Source of the DNA: Chara braunii
Taxonomy: Eukaryota > Streptophyta > Charophyceae > Charales > Characeae
Direction: 5' to 3'
Length of the DNA stretch: 24,990 bases
Assembly (NCBI GenBank): GCA_003427395.1
Contig: BFEA01000425.1
Coordinates: 790,916 to 815,905, forward strand
Of the stretch, positions 7,744 to 17,230 are shown in pieces (positions within the stretch are counted from its first letter, which is position 1; every line of letters starts with the position of its first letter). The position numbers and the translations under genes are program-made. Below the pieces are notes generated by a model, which saw only the letters and a program-made list of their open reading frames with translations, did no database searches and was not told the DNA's origin.

Positions 7744-8983
7744 TCAATTGTGGCGAATCCCAGAACAAAACATAGATTCATCATTGGGACCCACTTTGCA
7801 GAACAGCAGTGAACCACATAGGCTGTCCCAATGCATAACACTACTGTTCCTCCTGCGCTGCCACGTGGCGAATTTGTAGCACAACTGAAATGACAATCAC
7901 TGCGTGGCAGCCATATTTACGGAATTCATACATATTGGTATTGCCAATTACTCTTTTTTTTTTTTTTTTTTTCCTTACAGATGTAAACTGAAAATATTAG
8001 GGGGCCCCTGCCAGCATTGATTACCCTGGGCTCCAGGGGATTGACTGAGCAGGGTATTGAAAACTATAAAAAAACAGACCTGCCACTGAGCAGGCTGTGG
8101 TGGAAATTGACTGAGATGAACGCTATCTGCAAAAGATCATCTGCACAGGCCAATGAGCTGCAGGGAGAAAACCTCTTCGCCCTGTACCAGGCGCCGAATT
8201 TCTGCTGCTGAAGGACTGGTTTCCTCGTGACAAGTTAAGATCATCAATTACACGTGGCAAACAGATAAGCAAGTCCATACCCAAGGCATGATTATTCTGC
8301 TGCCACGTGGCCACATCCCATCTTTCTGTCTAGCATTCTCTAACCTACCCCTTCGCGCCACCATCTCTCTCCTCGCACCACCACACATCCTTCCTGTTTT
8401 CCACTCACTCCATTCAGCCACCCCACTCGCCCATCCCCCCAATCAAAATCCAACGAACTAAAGGGAAACAAGAAGGAAAGGAAGAGGGAGAAGAGGGGAA
8501 GAGAATCCCCAATAGCACTTGCCTCATCATGAGAATCATCATTTCTATTCCTGCTGTTGTTGCTGGTGTCACCGGCAGTGTTGATTTGTTTTTTGTTGCT
8601 GATGTAATCAATATTTCTCCCCAACGAGCACGGACTCGAAATCCCTCCTTCCCTGCCGCTGTCCTAAAAGGGGCCCAGTGCCCAAGGCTCCAATTATGAA
8701 ATTGATTAGAACACTTATACACACTCCTCTTCCCATTAGGGCTGGAAGAGCCTCAGCCACTGCTCCCCTGGAGACAACTTTCCTGTACAACACGAGTATA
8801 GCGTGAGCCCGGGGCATTGATTGCTTCCTCAGTGAGGAAGGATTAACCCCGTTGTGTGCAGAATACAGCTCTGCCTTACAGTCCTCAATTATCCCTACTT
8901 TAATCTTCTGCACGGTGAGGAGGGGGGAGATACCATTAGGGCAAGGAGAATGATAACAGGGCAAAAGAGTTTAGTAATTCATG
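7744..8983. other. Non-coding stretch with two perfect G-box palindromes
   Basis: GCCACGTGGC occurs at 7860-7869 and 8302-8311. A T homopolymer is at 7954-7972, and a reverse family B remnant is at 8664-8690. Open frames of about 100 codons occur on the minus strand (8414-8722, 8608-8964), but they overlap one another in different frames and show no known motif. Confidence 0.35.
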
Positions 8984-9208
8984 AGTAATTAGGTCGAGCT
9001 TCCCTGGAGCAACTAGTTAACACAGACACAAACCAAAGGGGCGCACAGTAATTGAAAGAAAATTCTAATCTATACCTACAGATCACAAGCCAAGTCTCAT
9101 CAGTAATTAGGTCGAGCTTCCCCTGAGCAACAGTAGTTAACACTGATGCAAACCGAAGGGGATTACACTAATTGGAAGAAAATTATAATCTATACTTACA
9201 GATCATCA
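8984..9208. repeat. Diverged tandem duplication, period 118 bp
   Basis: AGTAATTAGGTCGAGCTTCC at 8984 recurs at 9102. Both copies continue with GAGCAAC, AGTTAACAC, AAACC(A/G)AAGGGG, AATTG(A/G)AAGAAAATT and TACAGATCA. The copies differ by scattered substitutions and small indels, so the event is old. Confidence 0.8.
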
Positions 9209-9493
9209 AACCATTTCAAACCTTAAATGATGATGACCCAGGTATAACAGTACTCATGGCACCCCATCGCTACAGAATCTGAACACAGGACACGTCAAAA
9301 GGGAGGGCACATGTGTCCAAAGTGGAAACGATCCATCAGGCTAAAAACAGCTGAGCACCAATCAGCCCCGTAGGTGAATAAGCTTCCTCTCCAAGCACTC
9401 CTCCACCCCTCTTCCTTCTGTCAGCCAGACCAATACAATCGAGAACCAAGAAAGGAGGGAGGGGTGAGGGAGAGCCTTCCGCTTCCCATCACA

Positions 9494-10396
9494 CTACCCC
9501 ACGTCGCCACGTGCGAAAGGCTGAATGGCAAAGGCGAGAAGGACAGATCGCTGTGAAGATACGGAGGCCAGCTTGCCCGATGGAAGGTAAGAAGCAGTCT
9601 CCCTGATTGGAGAAGAACACCCCAAATCATGCAAAGCCTCCATAGATATTGTAGTCGGTATAGCGCCAGTGACCCTGCCCATCGAATGTGGTGAAGTTAT
9701 TGTCGTCGGCGATGCCTCCGGAGGTTGAGAAACGGAAACCCTTATCGAAGCACTACGGCCCGAACCATGTGAAACCGCGGTGACCAGCTCCGAGACAACG
9801 GTCGCTGTTGATGAAGGTAATGATGGCAATATGGTTGTTGATTTAGATGAACGCCCCATGTCGTATGTAATCATCGTGCCAGGCGCTGGGGCAATGGTCA
9901 TTGGTGAAAAAGATGGTGTCAATGTGGTTGTTGATTTTGTTGTAAGTGTCAAAGTCGTTGTTTGAGTCGATACTGTTGGTGCTGATATTGCTGTAGGTGT
10001 TGATGTCATTATTGGAGTTGATACTGTTGGTGCAACTGCCGCCAACATGGTTACTGACAGCTCCCCCCCTGAGCGCTTGGCCATGTCAGCACCTTGCTCG
10101 CTCCCTTCATCGAGGAGCGCGTAACAATCGCTGAGCAGAGCACCCACCTGGCGCCAGTCAACAAGCTCGTCCAACTCAGGTGCCGGCCCCTCCTCCACCA
10201 CCCAGATAACCTCCAGCATCTGCTGTAGCACTGTCTCCACCCATCTCGCCACCGAGATCGCTCCCCCAACAACCTCTGGTGGAGGTGGAGTGGAGGCAGA
10301 GAGAAGAGACACCATATCTTGGAGTCGTTGTCTGCTGTCTTCCATGGTGGATAGCCATGCAGCAGGGGCTTGTCGGAGGATATCTTCTGACGCCAT
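9494..10396 (-). CDS. Hypothetical protein, 300 aa, Ser/Thr-rich (paralogue 1)
   Basis: The longest non-transposon open frame on this side of the window. Residues 1-105 form a mostly helical-looking domain (starts MASEDILRQAPAAWLSTMED, with WVETVLQQMLEVIWVVEEGP at 52-71, and a Cys and acidic residues near 90-105). The middle (about 115-185) is Thr/Ser/Pro-rich low complexity, and the end is Ser-rich. No signal peptide, membrane segment or known catalytic motif is seen. The N-terminal domain is paralogous to the broken frame at 10577-11272. That lends coding support, because the similarity is at protein level and is positionally collinear. The start is the first ATG of the open frame. Introns cannot be excluded, and the low-complexity half could be partly non-coding. 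Function unknown. Confidence 0.5.
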   Translation of the reverse strand: MASEDILRQAPAAWLSTMEDSRQRLQDMVSLLSASTPPPPEVVGGAISVARWVETVLQQMLEVIWVVEEGPAPELDELVDWRQVGALLSDCYALLDEGSEQGADMAKRSGGELSVTMLAAVAPTVSTPIMTSTPTAISAPTVSTQTTTLTLTTKSTTTLTPSFSPMTIAPAPGTMITYDMGRSSKSTTILPSLPSSTATVVSELVTAVSHGSGRSASIRVSVSQPPEASPTTITSPHSMGRVTGAIPTTISMEALHDLGCSSPIRETASYLPSGKLASVSSQRSVLLAFAIQPFARGDVG

Positions 10397-10697
10397 CGAG
10401 TAGTGGACCGTGTCTACTTACCTGAAGTTCTAGCTCTGCTGCTTGTCGCTGTGCTTATTGTCGCTCAAAGACACTCCAGTGTCGGTGAACACGTTGCTCA
10501 CAAGAGCTTCGCTGCCATGGCCGCCGCCGCACGCCGTCCTGACACTCCACCGCTACTAAGATGACCTCGGCAAGTCCTAGAACCTGGGGCGGATGCCCGC
10601 CGAGCCTTGTCGGACGGGAGCGCTCCGTGCGCCGGTGCAGTTAGTGTTATCAATACTAATGGCCTGTATATATGTGAGCGTCGTTTCAGCAGGCCTG

Positions 10698-10707
10698 TCG
10701 TTGTCAT

Positions 10708-10740
<33 letters not shown>

Positions 10741-10771
10741 CGCTGTTGTTGCTGTTGTTGTTTTTGTTATT
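10698..10771. repeat. (GTT)n microsatellite
   Basis: An interrupted GTT/GTC/GCT triplet array. In the minus frame of paralogue 2 it encodes an Asn-rich run, and in a neighbouring frame Thr. Confidence 0.85.
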
Positions 10772-11076
10772 GCAGATACCGGCGGTGTAGGCAAAATCGT
10801 TGTCGTCATTTCTGTCAGTTTTGATGGCGTTGTCAGTGACGGAGCTGATGTCGTGTACGCCATCCTCAATTTCGTCATCTTCTTCGTAGCATCGGTCTTC
10901 CAATGTAGCGCAAAGAGCTTGCCCCTCCTCAAGCTCCATATAGTAGTACCGCATCAGGCCTTGCAACCGTAGCTGATCCATGCATAGTTCCTGATGGGGG
11001 GAAGGGCCCTTCTCCAATCCCCATGTAATCTCCATCAGACTTCGCTGCACATCCTAGATCCATGAAAGCGACGGCA

Positions 11077-11219
11077 CCATCCTTTCGGCCGCCGCCAATC
11101 TCAACTTCACCACCAACCAACTTGGACGCTCGCTGCTCACTTGAACTNCCATCCTTTCGGCCGCCGCCAATCTCAACTTCACCACCAACCAACTTGGACG
11201 CTCGCTGCTCACTTGAACT
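11077..11219. repeat. Exact 71-bp duplication split by a single N
   Basis: 11077-11147 and 11149-11219 are identical (starting CCATCCTTTCGGCCGCCGCC), and base 11148 is N. Two contig ends that overlapped but were joined with a one-base gap would give exactly this pattern, so the second copy is probably an assembly artefact. Period 72 preserves the reading frame. Confidence 0.9.
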
Positions 11220-11272
11220 GTAGTAAGCCATGCGGTAGCACCCGTCCGCTGCTCATCCAGATTCGCCATCAC

Positions 11273-11869
11273 CAGCCACCACTCTGCACACCCCTGTTGT
11301 TATTGTCACAATCGGTCGAGAAATAACACGCTAACTCTCCTGAATTATCTTGCAGCAATCGCGCCGATGCGCCGTCGCCTAAGCTGCCACGTGCGAACCC
11401 CACATACGCCCAGGCCAGACGCTGGGCGGGCAGTAGGACAACCAGGCGCAGCGATCGCAGATGCCCACCACTGCTCCAGTCCAAGAAGTATGGCTGGGCC
11501 CTGCCGACCAGTCCGTGGCGCAGATTAGCGCTGTTCGCGCGCTCTCACTTTGGGCATCATATCACATCTCAAGTATACATGAGAAAGTCAAGTCCACACA
11601 CAAGAGTGACTGGACAGCATAGTGTGTAAGAACAAACAAAACCTCGAAAGTTACGGCCGCAGCGTTAACATTCCACATCCCCAATTTTTTATTTTTATTT
11701 TCCCACTATATACGGGCCCAGTGCTGAAGGCAATACGAAGCACAGCACCCAACAGCTGCAGAGGAGGTAGACATTGACATTCAATCTAGGGCTGAGCGCC
11801 CCCCCTGTCTAGAACCGAGTCACCGTCCGAAAATCCCATTTCACCATCCCATCCACTATCAGTCCCTCC
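11273..11869. other. Non-coding stretch before the assembly gap
   Basis: Contains GCCACGTGCGAA at 11386-11397 (also at 9506-9517), the dispersed phrase GCATCATATCACATCTC (11555-11571), and a possible reverse family B remnant after a T-rich tract (11684-11738). No gene supported. Confidence 0.35.
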
Positions 11870-12054
11870 NNNNNNNNNNNNNNNNNNNNNNNNNNNNNNN
11901 NNNNNNNNNNNNNNNNNNNNNNNNNNNNNNNNNNNNNNNNNNNNNNNNNNNNNNNNNNNNNNNNNNNNNNNNNNNNNNNNNNNNNNNNNNNNNNNNNNNN
12001 NNNNNNNNNNNNNNNNNNNNNNNNNNNNNNNNNNNNNNNNNNNNNNNNNNNNNN
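11870..12054. other. Assembly gap (185 N)
   Basis: A run of unknown bases. Open frames that read through it are meaningless. Confidence 1.
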
Positions 12055-12233
12055 AGGATAGGCCACCTGCCCTACCCATCCCCGCGTTAATACTCCCAGC
12101 ACACCCCGTCAGGATCCTACCTCAGTGTGACCAGCACTGAGGAGCCCAACTCTCCTACGTGGCAGGTACCTCAGAACAAACCTCTCAGTACTCACACAAA
12201 ATTTTGCTGCGGCTCTACCAAAAGGACCACCAC

Positions 12234-12352
12234 AACTAGGGCCTAAAGGAATCCGTGGCGGGTAGTGGGGGCCTAAAGGAAAAGGCCTTTTTGGAATCTG
12301 ACCGGAATGTGGAACTAGGGCCTAAAGGAATACGTGGCGGGTACTGGGGGCC
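12234..12352. repeat. Two-copy tandem repeat, period 79
   Basis: AACTAGGGCCTAAAGGAAT followed by CGTGGCGGGTA(G/C)TGGGGGCC occurs at 12234-12272 and 12313-12352. A second phrase, GGAATCTGACCGGAAT, occurs at about 12292 and 12421, suggesting a third partial unit. Confidence 0.75.
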
Positions 12353-12850
12353 CTAACGGTGGTACTGGACTAGAACTTGCGAGAAGCGGGAGTGGACTCA
12401 GTCAGGGTCCTTTTCCTGTTGGAATCTGACCGGAATTCAGTATTCTCGGAGCGAATAATGAACCGCACAGTACTAAGGGCCAGATACAGGTGGGACTGAC
12501 AAGATGGAATTGGCAAAGGACAGACGAAGGGGCCAACAGAGTAGAAATAGGACATCTAGACCGTCATCAAGTATCTCGAACACCCCCTGATGAGGCCGTC
12601 GCTGGCGGCGGCCAAAACTAGTCGGGGAAGCTAGTCATCTCCATCTTCCAGTGGTACACGGTTACTTAGCGGTGATGTGACTCGTCTTCGGGTGTTACTG
12701 TTTCTGTTTATGGAAGACGTGTTTCAAGATTTTGTTCACGTAGTAGCACTATTGTGCATGATTTGCATGATTGGCTATGTGTTTGCATATGGGTCAGATA
12801 TCAGTCTGACTTTGCTTTCTTCATCTTCACGAAAACCCCGACCATTCCTC
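12353..12850. other. Non-coding stretch
   Basis: Beyond the GGAATCTGACCGGAAT phrase shared with the preceding repeat, I see no motif, RNA gene or credible open frame here. The longest frames are 61 to 66 codons. Confidence 0.35.
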
Positions 12851-13002
12851 TCTTTTTTTGTCTTTTTTTTTTTTTAACCTCGTGTTGGGGGGACTGCCAC
12901 TTGAGAAGGTGATAAGAGCATCCTTCTCAAGTGGCTCCCCTACTGGAGGGCTCCATCTATTAGTGGGGAGCAGCACTTGCAGGAAATGGGGTCCAGCGTC
13001 CC
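12851..13002 (-). mobile_element. Family A retroposon with a stem-loop insert
   Basis: T-rich tract (12851-12875), AACCTCGTGTTGG, then a perfect 14-bp inverted repeat GCCACTTGAGAAGG (12896-12909) / 12922-12935 with a 12-base loop, then GGCTCCATCTATTAGTGGGG to CCAGCGTCCC (ending 13002). The GTGATAAGAGCA part of the family lies in the loop of this hairpin, so a sub-lineage may have gained the arms. Confidence 0.55.
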
Positions 13003-13200
13003 AACAATGATAATGTACAATATGAAATTGAAAATGTGGTTGCTGCCTGAGCATTTATCTCCACGATGTCTACTAGGACCAAGGTCCTGACTTTGGGAAT
13101 TTGTATACAGACTGTGCCTGCTTCCCCTTCCGCCCTCCTTAACTGGCCTGCTCTTAGACATCCCTGGCCGGCAATCGAAGGTCAATGTAGCAGAGGCAGA

Positions 13201-13224
13201 GGGGGCGGTGGCGGGAGGGTGGGG
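13201..13224 (+). other. Potential G-quadruplex motif in G-rich tract
   Basis: Four runs of at least three G separated by 7, 1 and 1 bases (GGGGGCGGTGGCGGGAGGGT then GGGG). It lies in a G/A-rich stretch (13190-13340). Formation in vivo is unknown. Confidence 0.4.
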
Positions 13225-13441
13225 AAGGCGGAGAAGGGGGACGGGGGAGAGTTATTGGCGGGTGACCAGGGCAGGTCGTGGGAGTGACCGATGGGAAGGG
13301 AGGGGGAGGAGAGGGAAGGGAGAAGGCAGGGCTAGCAGAGAGGGGTCAGGCGACTGCTAAGGGGATTGCGCACAGTTCTCTGACGAAATGAGAACGAAAT
13401 TTGCCGGTTGGTATACCACCTGAAAGTGGTGCCTTGGCAGC

Positions 13442-13446
13442 CTTTC
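13442..13446. repeat. Target-site duplication, left (CTTTC)
   Basis: CTTTC directly before the left LTR is repeated directly after the right LTR (23828-23832). Five bases is the usual Ty3/gypsy duplication length. Confidence 0.85.
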
Positions 13447-13755
13447 TGTGGCGGACCCACCAGCTAAGGTGCTCTGCGTGGGAGAGAGATGGAGATGGAG
13501 GATGAGAGTGGAGCAAGATGGCACAGCGCAGCTCCCACGCGAGACTCCAACGCACGTACTCCAAACTGTGCGAATGCAGAATGACCTGAAAAACAGACAA
13601 CAACTGGGGTATACGCCAGCGGACTGACTGGACTGGACTGGACTGGCTGGTACTGACAGAGGTACCGGCCTGGACTGGACTACCCCGAATACAACACAGG
13701 CCTGTGAGAACAGGCCAAGGGGCGTGTTTCACAGGCCAACCAGAGGTCCGCTACA
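13447..13755 (-). repeat. 3' LTR of the gypsy element (309 bp)
   Basis: Begins TGTGGCGGACC and ends GGTCCGCTACA on the plus strand, giving TG...CA termini inside an 11-bp near-perfect inverted repeat. It is the same length as the right LTR and about 92% identical (24 differences by hand count). The element reads on the minus strand, so this is the downstream LTR. It contains a TGGAC/GGACT-rich stretch (13625-13680). Confidence 0.9.
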
Positions 13756-14868
13756 CGATCCTCGGCCTGTGATGGATCGCCTAGATACAAGCACGCTTCC
13801 GCCAAGAAGCGGAACTCTACCAAAGAAAAGAAAAACCTGAGTAGTCTAGGATGCGGAGCAAGCTCCATGCTAAGTCCATGCGATGCAACCTAGGATAGAA
13901 AATGTCACAAAAATATCAATGTCACAGTTAATAGCCTAAGTGAAAGCAGAAGCAACTAACTAGTATACGTGTCCTAGGAAAGCAGAAAGTAATGACAACT
14001 AAATCCTAGAATGTTGGAGGCAGTAGCCTCAGTCTGGAAACAACTGACTAATGTATAAGTTCTAAGAACAGCAAAAGAAGAAACAACTAAATCCTAAAAA
14101 TGTTAGAGGCAGTAGCCTCAGTCTAAGAGCAACAAAGCAACAACAAGACAACCATATGTCACATGAGAAGTGTGTCGCAAACCACAGGGTGGGATGGTCT
14201 TTGAGGGTGGCGAATGCAGCCTAGGGGTCGATAAACTCCTAAGGGCATCCACACATAATGACAGGGAGACACATGTCATCAGGCTTAATAAGGGTAGGGA
14301 ACTAGGAGCAAACAAAACCAATGACCCTAACAGATAGACCATCAGGGCGGGTAATGCTAAACTAAGGGGTGACCACTATGGAGGGTCGACCATGCAAGGG
14401 AATAATGGAGCCCGATATATTGGATGCACCTAGATGAAGCGTGCGAGGCTGCCTATTAGGGCGTGAGGGCCGGCAGAGGGTAAAAAACGTGATGGGTAAG
14501 AGAATCATGCGAATGACTCCTAAGGTGGGGGAAGTCGGAGTTGGATCCGTAAGCTGGGAAGCCAGGGCAACGCTACGGTCCCAATGCCTATAGGTATACC
14601 AAGGGAGAGCCCAACTCAGAGGAACCCGGTGAAGGGAGACCATCAGGCGACACAATCAGGGTACTGTACAGGGTAAGGTGGTAAGAGAGTAACGACGTTT
14701 CAAGTAGGCAGAGCTGATCGTGACGAAGGCCGTGAAGCTGTCGATGACGTCCATAATGAAAAGTCCAGAATGTCGTCGAGAAAGAGCTGCAACGTCGACG
14801 AGCTGAAGTGGCAAAACTGGAGTGGATGGAGTACTGAGAAGTCAAAGACGTGGGAAGATAAGTCAGAG
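13756..14868 (-). other. 3' non-coding region of the retroelement with 88-bp tandem repeat
   Basis: CAACTAAATCCTA followed by AATGTT, GAGGCAGTAGCCTCAGTCT occurs at 13996-14036 and 14084-14125 (period 88), with the preceding half-unit also repeated (about 13951 and 14041). GAGGC-AGTA-GCCTC inside the unit is a small hairpin. An open frame of 97 codons (14362-14655, minus) ends in TAG. It matches nothing I know, though a decayed extra frame cannot be excluded. Confidence 0.55.
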
Positions 14869-15500
14869 TCAGTTGTCGTATCGAGCAGGACGACAACGAG
14901 TGCGCTGTGGACGCTCAGAAGCATCCGGCTGTTGCCGACGGTCTGCCTCAGATGGAGCAGGCTCGACTTCAGCGGTCTCCTCAGCCGAGGGAGAACGAGG
15001 AGGGTTAGTGGGCTGAGGAGAAGCAGTCAACCCAGCACGACGAGCACGGTTGTAGGCACGCACCAACATGCGAGCATGCTCAAGTGCTCGAGGGGCTCCC
15101 AAGTAGCCTCCTCATCAGGGTAACCCTTCCAACGTACGAGATACTCGACATGGGGAGAGTTGTCGTCGGTGACTCGACGACCAATGATGTATGAAACGGG
15201 AAACTCCTCTTGGTCGTCCACCATGATCGTGGGAGGGAGCTCGTATGGTCGTCCAGCGAAACGCTCAGACGGTCTGCGGTAGGGATGCAGTAACGAGACG
15301 TGGTAGACATCGTGTACACGAGTCTGGCGTAGGTAGTCGGGCAGCTTCACACAGAAGCTAGAACCGACGACCCGGAGAATGCTGCATAAGCCAAAGAAGC
15401 GACGCCGGAACTTGCGAAGCGTGTTCGCTTCGAGATGTAAGTGGCGGGCGTCGACAAGCATATCATCACCGACTTTGAATGGATGATTCGTCCTCGATCG
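14869..15500 (-). pseudogene. Integrase C-terminus and chromodomain, degenerate
   Basis: In the frame ending at 15027, residues 16-45 resemble the GPY/F module that follows gypsy integrases, but the signature is changed (RFFGLC where RFFGPF-like is usual). Residues about 86-128 form a chromodomain: EFPVSYIIGRRV, then VEYLVRWKGYPDEEATWEPL, with the expected aromatics Y91, W111 and W121. A one-base deletion just after LEHL (about 15085) shifts the frame. The natural tail then continues in the other frame through an Arg/Ala/Pro-rich region to a stop at 14869. Another frameshift near 15500 separates it from the integrase. Chromodomains in chromoviruses read histone methylation and guide insertion to heterochromatin (family knowledge). 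Confidence 0.85.
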
Positions 15501-15576
15501 GACATGCGGCCATGCGAGTCTGGGAAGCGGCTATGTGCTCATGTGCGGTCTTCATGATCGACGTCATGTGTGCAAC

Positions 15577-16500
15577 CTAATCATCCAGCGCGACACAATT
15601 CATGTCGGGGTGTATCTGTGATGGTCGAAGGAAGTCCGCGGGAACACGAGGATGATAGTCGAGGTCGCAATAGTAAGGCAACATCCCCGTGGCTACCGAG
15701 ACAGCGTGGTTGTAGGCTATCTCTGCGTGGGCAAGATGAAGATCCCACTGCTGGTCGTCACGAACAATTTTTCGAAGAATATCTCCGAGAGTCCTGTTCG
15801 TGATCTCGGTCTGACCATCAGTCTGGGGATGGTAAGACGAGGAGAAGCGGAGCTGGGTGTCATACACCTCGTGGAGCCGTCGCCAGAATCGGCTGGTAAA
15901 GCGCGGGTCACATTCAGATATGATGCTCAGGGGTAAGCCGTGGTCACGCATGATTCGGTCGAACACGATGTCGGCGACCTCACTTGCATTGATGGCATAG
16001 CGGCACGGAACAAAGTGTGTGTGCTTCGTGAAGCGGTCGACAATGACCAGGATACCATCATGACCGCGGGGGGAAGGAGGACGAAGAGGGCCGATAAAGT
16101 CCATCGAGATGGACTGCCAACGGCCCTCTGGGGTAGGAAAAGGCTGGAGCAAATCATAAGGCAGGTGGTTTGCACTGTTCACCTCCTGACAGGTGGGACA
16201 CTCTGCGACGTAGTCCTTCACAAAGTCCTTGCGCTTCAGCCAGACGTACAGGCGGCTCACACGAGCCAACGTCTTGTGGAAACCCATATGACCGACGGTT
16301 GCCTGGTCATGGAACTCTTCTACTGCCAGGACACATAGCTGTCCAGTGGAGGGGACACAAATACGGGACTCTCTGATGCCCTGTGAACCGTGCCAGTACA
16401 CAAAACCATTGTCCCTGAGAGAGTAGTTCGAGATGGTCTTGCCACTCCGAAGGGTTGCATGGACGTCGTGATGGTCGGGGCAGTGGCGGTACTAGGTGAA
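15577..16500 (-). pseudogene. Integrase, degenerate
   Basis: In the 274-codon frame starting at 16401, the zinc-binding HHCC is H31, H38, C68, C71 (CPTC). The catalytic core has D101 (SMDFIGPL) and E199 (GQTEITN). The middle acidic residue, exactly 35 residues before E199 (D-x35-E spacing), is Glu163 (ISECDPRF) where gypsy integrases have Asp. YHPQTDGQTE at 190-199 is the family hallmark. The frame is closed at 15577-15579 by TAG, yet the next codons (VAHM and onward) still look like integrase. Upstream, another TAG (16492-16494) interrupts the link to RNase H. The element therefore cannot make active integrase. Confidence 0.92.
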
Positions 16501-16644
16501 AAACTCGTCAATCACTGAGTGGTGGACGGTGGTGATCGAGATGGCAGCAAGCTGGATCTGCTCCAGATCATGGTCAGGGCGCTGGGATAAGGCATTTGCA
16601 ACCCGATTAGTCTCACCCTTGATGTGCTCAGTGGTGAAACTAAA

Positions 16645-17230
16645 CTAGGATAGGTCGCGCCACCAACGAGCCTGTCAAGGAGTGAGCTTCGACTTTGTCA
16701 TAAAAACCTGGACAACAGAGTTGTTCGTGTGCACCGTGAATGGTGCTCCGTGCAGGTAGTGACGTCAGTGTCGAGCGGCATAAACTACTGCGAGAACCTC
16801 ACGTCCATGAGCGGTGTAGTTTATCTCGGCGGGCAGGAGCTGACGGGAGTAGAAGGCTATCGGACAATAACCTGACCAAGACTCGACAGTGTCGTCCTCG
16901 GCGATGGCAGAAGAATAGTTAATAGAAGGCTCGTTGGTAGCTGGACGAGTAGGCGTCAGGCGGGAAGCAGTGGTAGGGGTAGGAGGTGGGAAGCAGGGGA
17001 TGTGAGGATGAGAGGAATCAGGAGAGGAGGGGGAAATCTGAGAAAGCACTGCTCCTACAGCAAAGTCTTACGCATCGGTGGTAAGGATAAAAGGGCGATC
17101 AAAATCGGGTAGGTGAAGAACCGGTGCACATGTCACCACCTTTTTAAGGGCGCAAAAGACGTCCTCGTGGAGGGGTGCCCAAGACCTTGCCGGTTCTTCC
17201 GAAGGAGGGTAGAGGTAACGACGTAGGAAT
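16645..17230 (-). pseudogene. RNase H, degenerate
   Basis: The order of motifs is LTTDA (first catalytic Asp, immediately followed by a stop at 17068-17070), DFAVGAVLSQ, a long low-complexity linker, GYCPIAFYSRQLLPAEINYT, HGREVLAVVYAARH (catalytic Glu), then FTVHTNNS where HTDHS-type Asp is expected, so a catalytic Asp is Asn. Stops at 16765-16767, 16675-16677 and 16645-16647 break the C-terminal connection segment (TEHIKGETNRVANALSQRP). A frameshift near 17185 separates it from RT. The 50-residue linker between SQ and the FYSRQL motif is longer than usual. Confidence 0.85.

Larger units (their letters stand above)
10577..11272 (-). pseudogene. Broken tandem paralogue 2 of the 9494-10396 gene
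   Basis: The frame opens at 11272 (MANLDEQRTGATAWLTTVQ), which parallels the start of paralogue 1 (both begin MA, with A-x-AWL-[ST]-T at 11-17). It meets a TAG at 11054-11056 and stays open afterwards from 11053 to 10577. The second part contains SLMEITWGLEKGPSPHQELC and YYYMELEEGQ, matching MLEVIWVVEEGPAPELDEL and CYALLDEGSE of paralogue 1. The C-terminal part is an Asn-rich tract encoded by a (GTT)n microsatellite. In another frame the same DNA encodes Thr, as in paralogue 1. A 71-bp exact repeat across one N (11077-11219) distorts the N-terminal part. This is either a pseudogene or a gene whose intron or assembly error hides the true frame. Confidence 0.5.

Noticed and set aside
10607-10972. 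Plus-strand Val-rich open frame
   Set aside because: It is the (GTT)n microsatellite read on the opposite strand. The minus frames have paralogue support.
11786-12102. Open frames of 97 codons through the N run
   Set aside because: Most of the frame is unknown bases.
13447-13755. The 309-bp repeats as two copies of a DNA transposon with 11-bp terminal inverted repeats
   Set aside because: Each copy lacks its own target duplication. The duplication instead flanks the whole pair, and a primer binding site adjoins the right copy, so they are LTRs.
14362-14655. An envelope-like or extra frame downstream of pol
   Set aside because: The frame is short and stop-terminated, continuation needs frameshifts, and no signal or membrane pattern is convincing.
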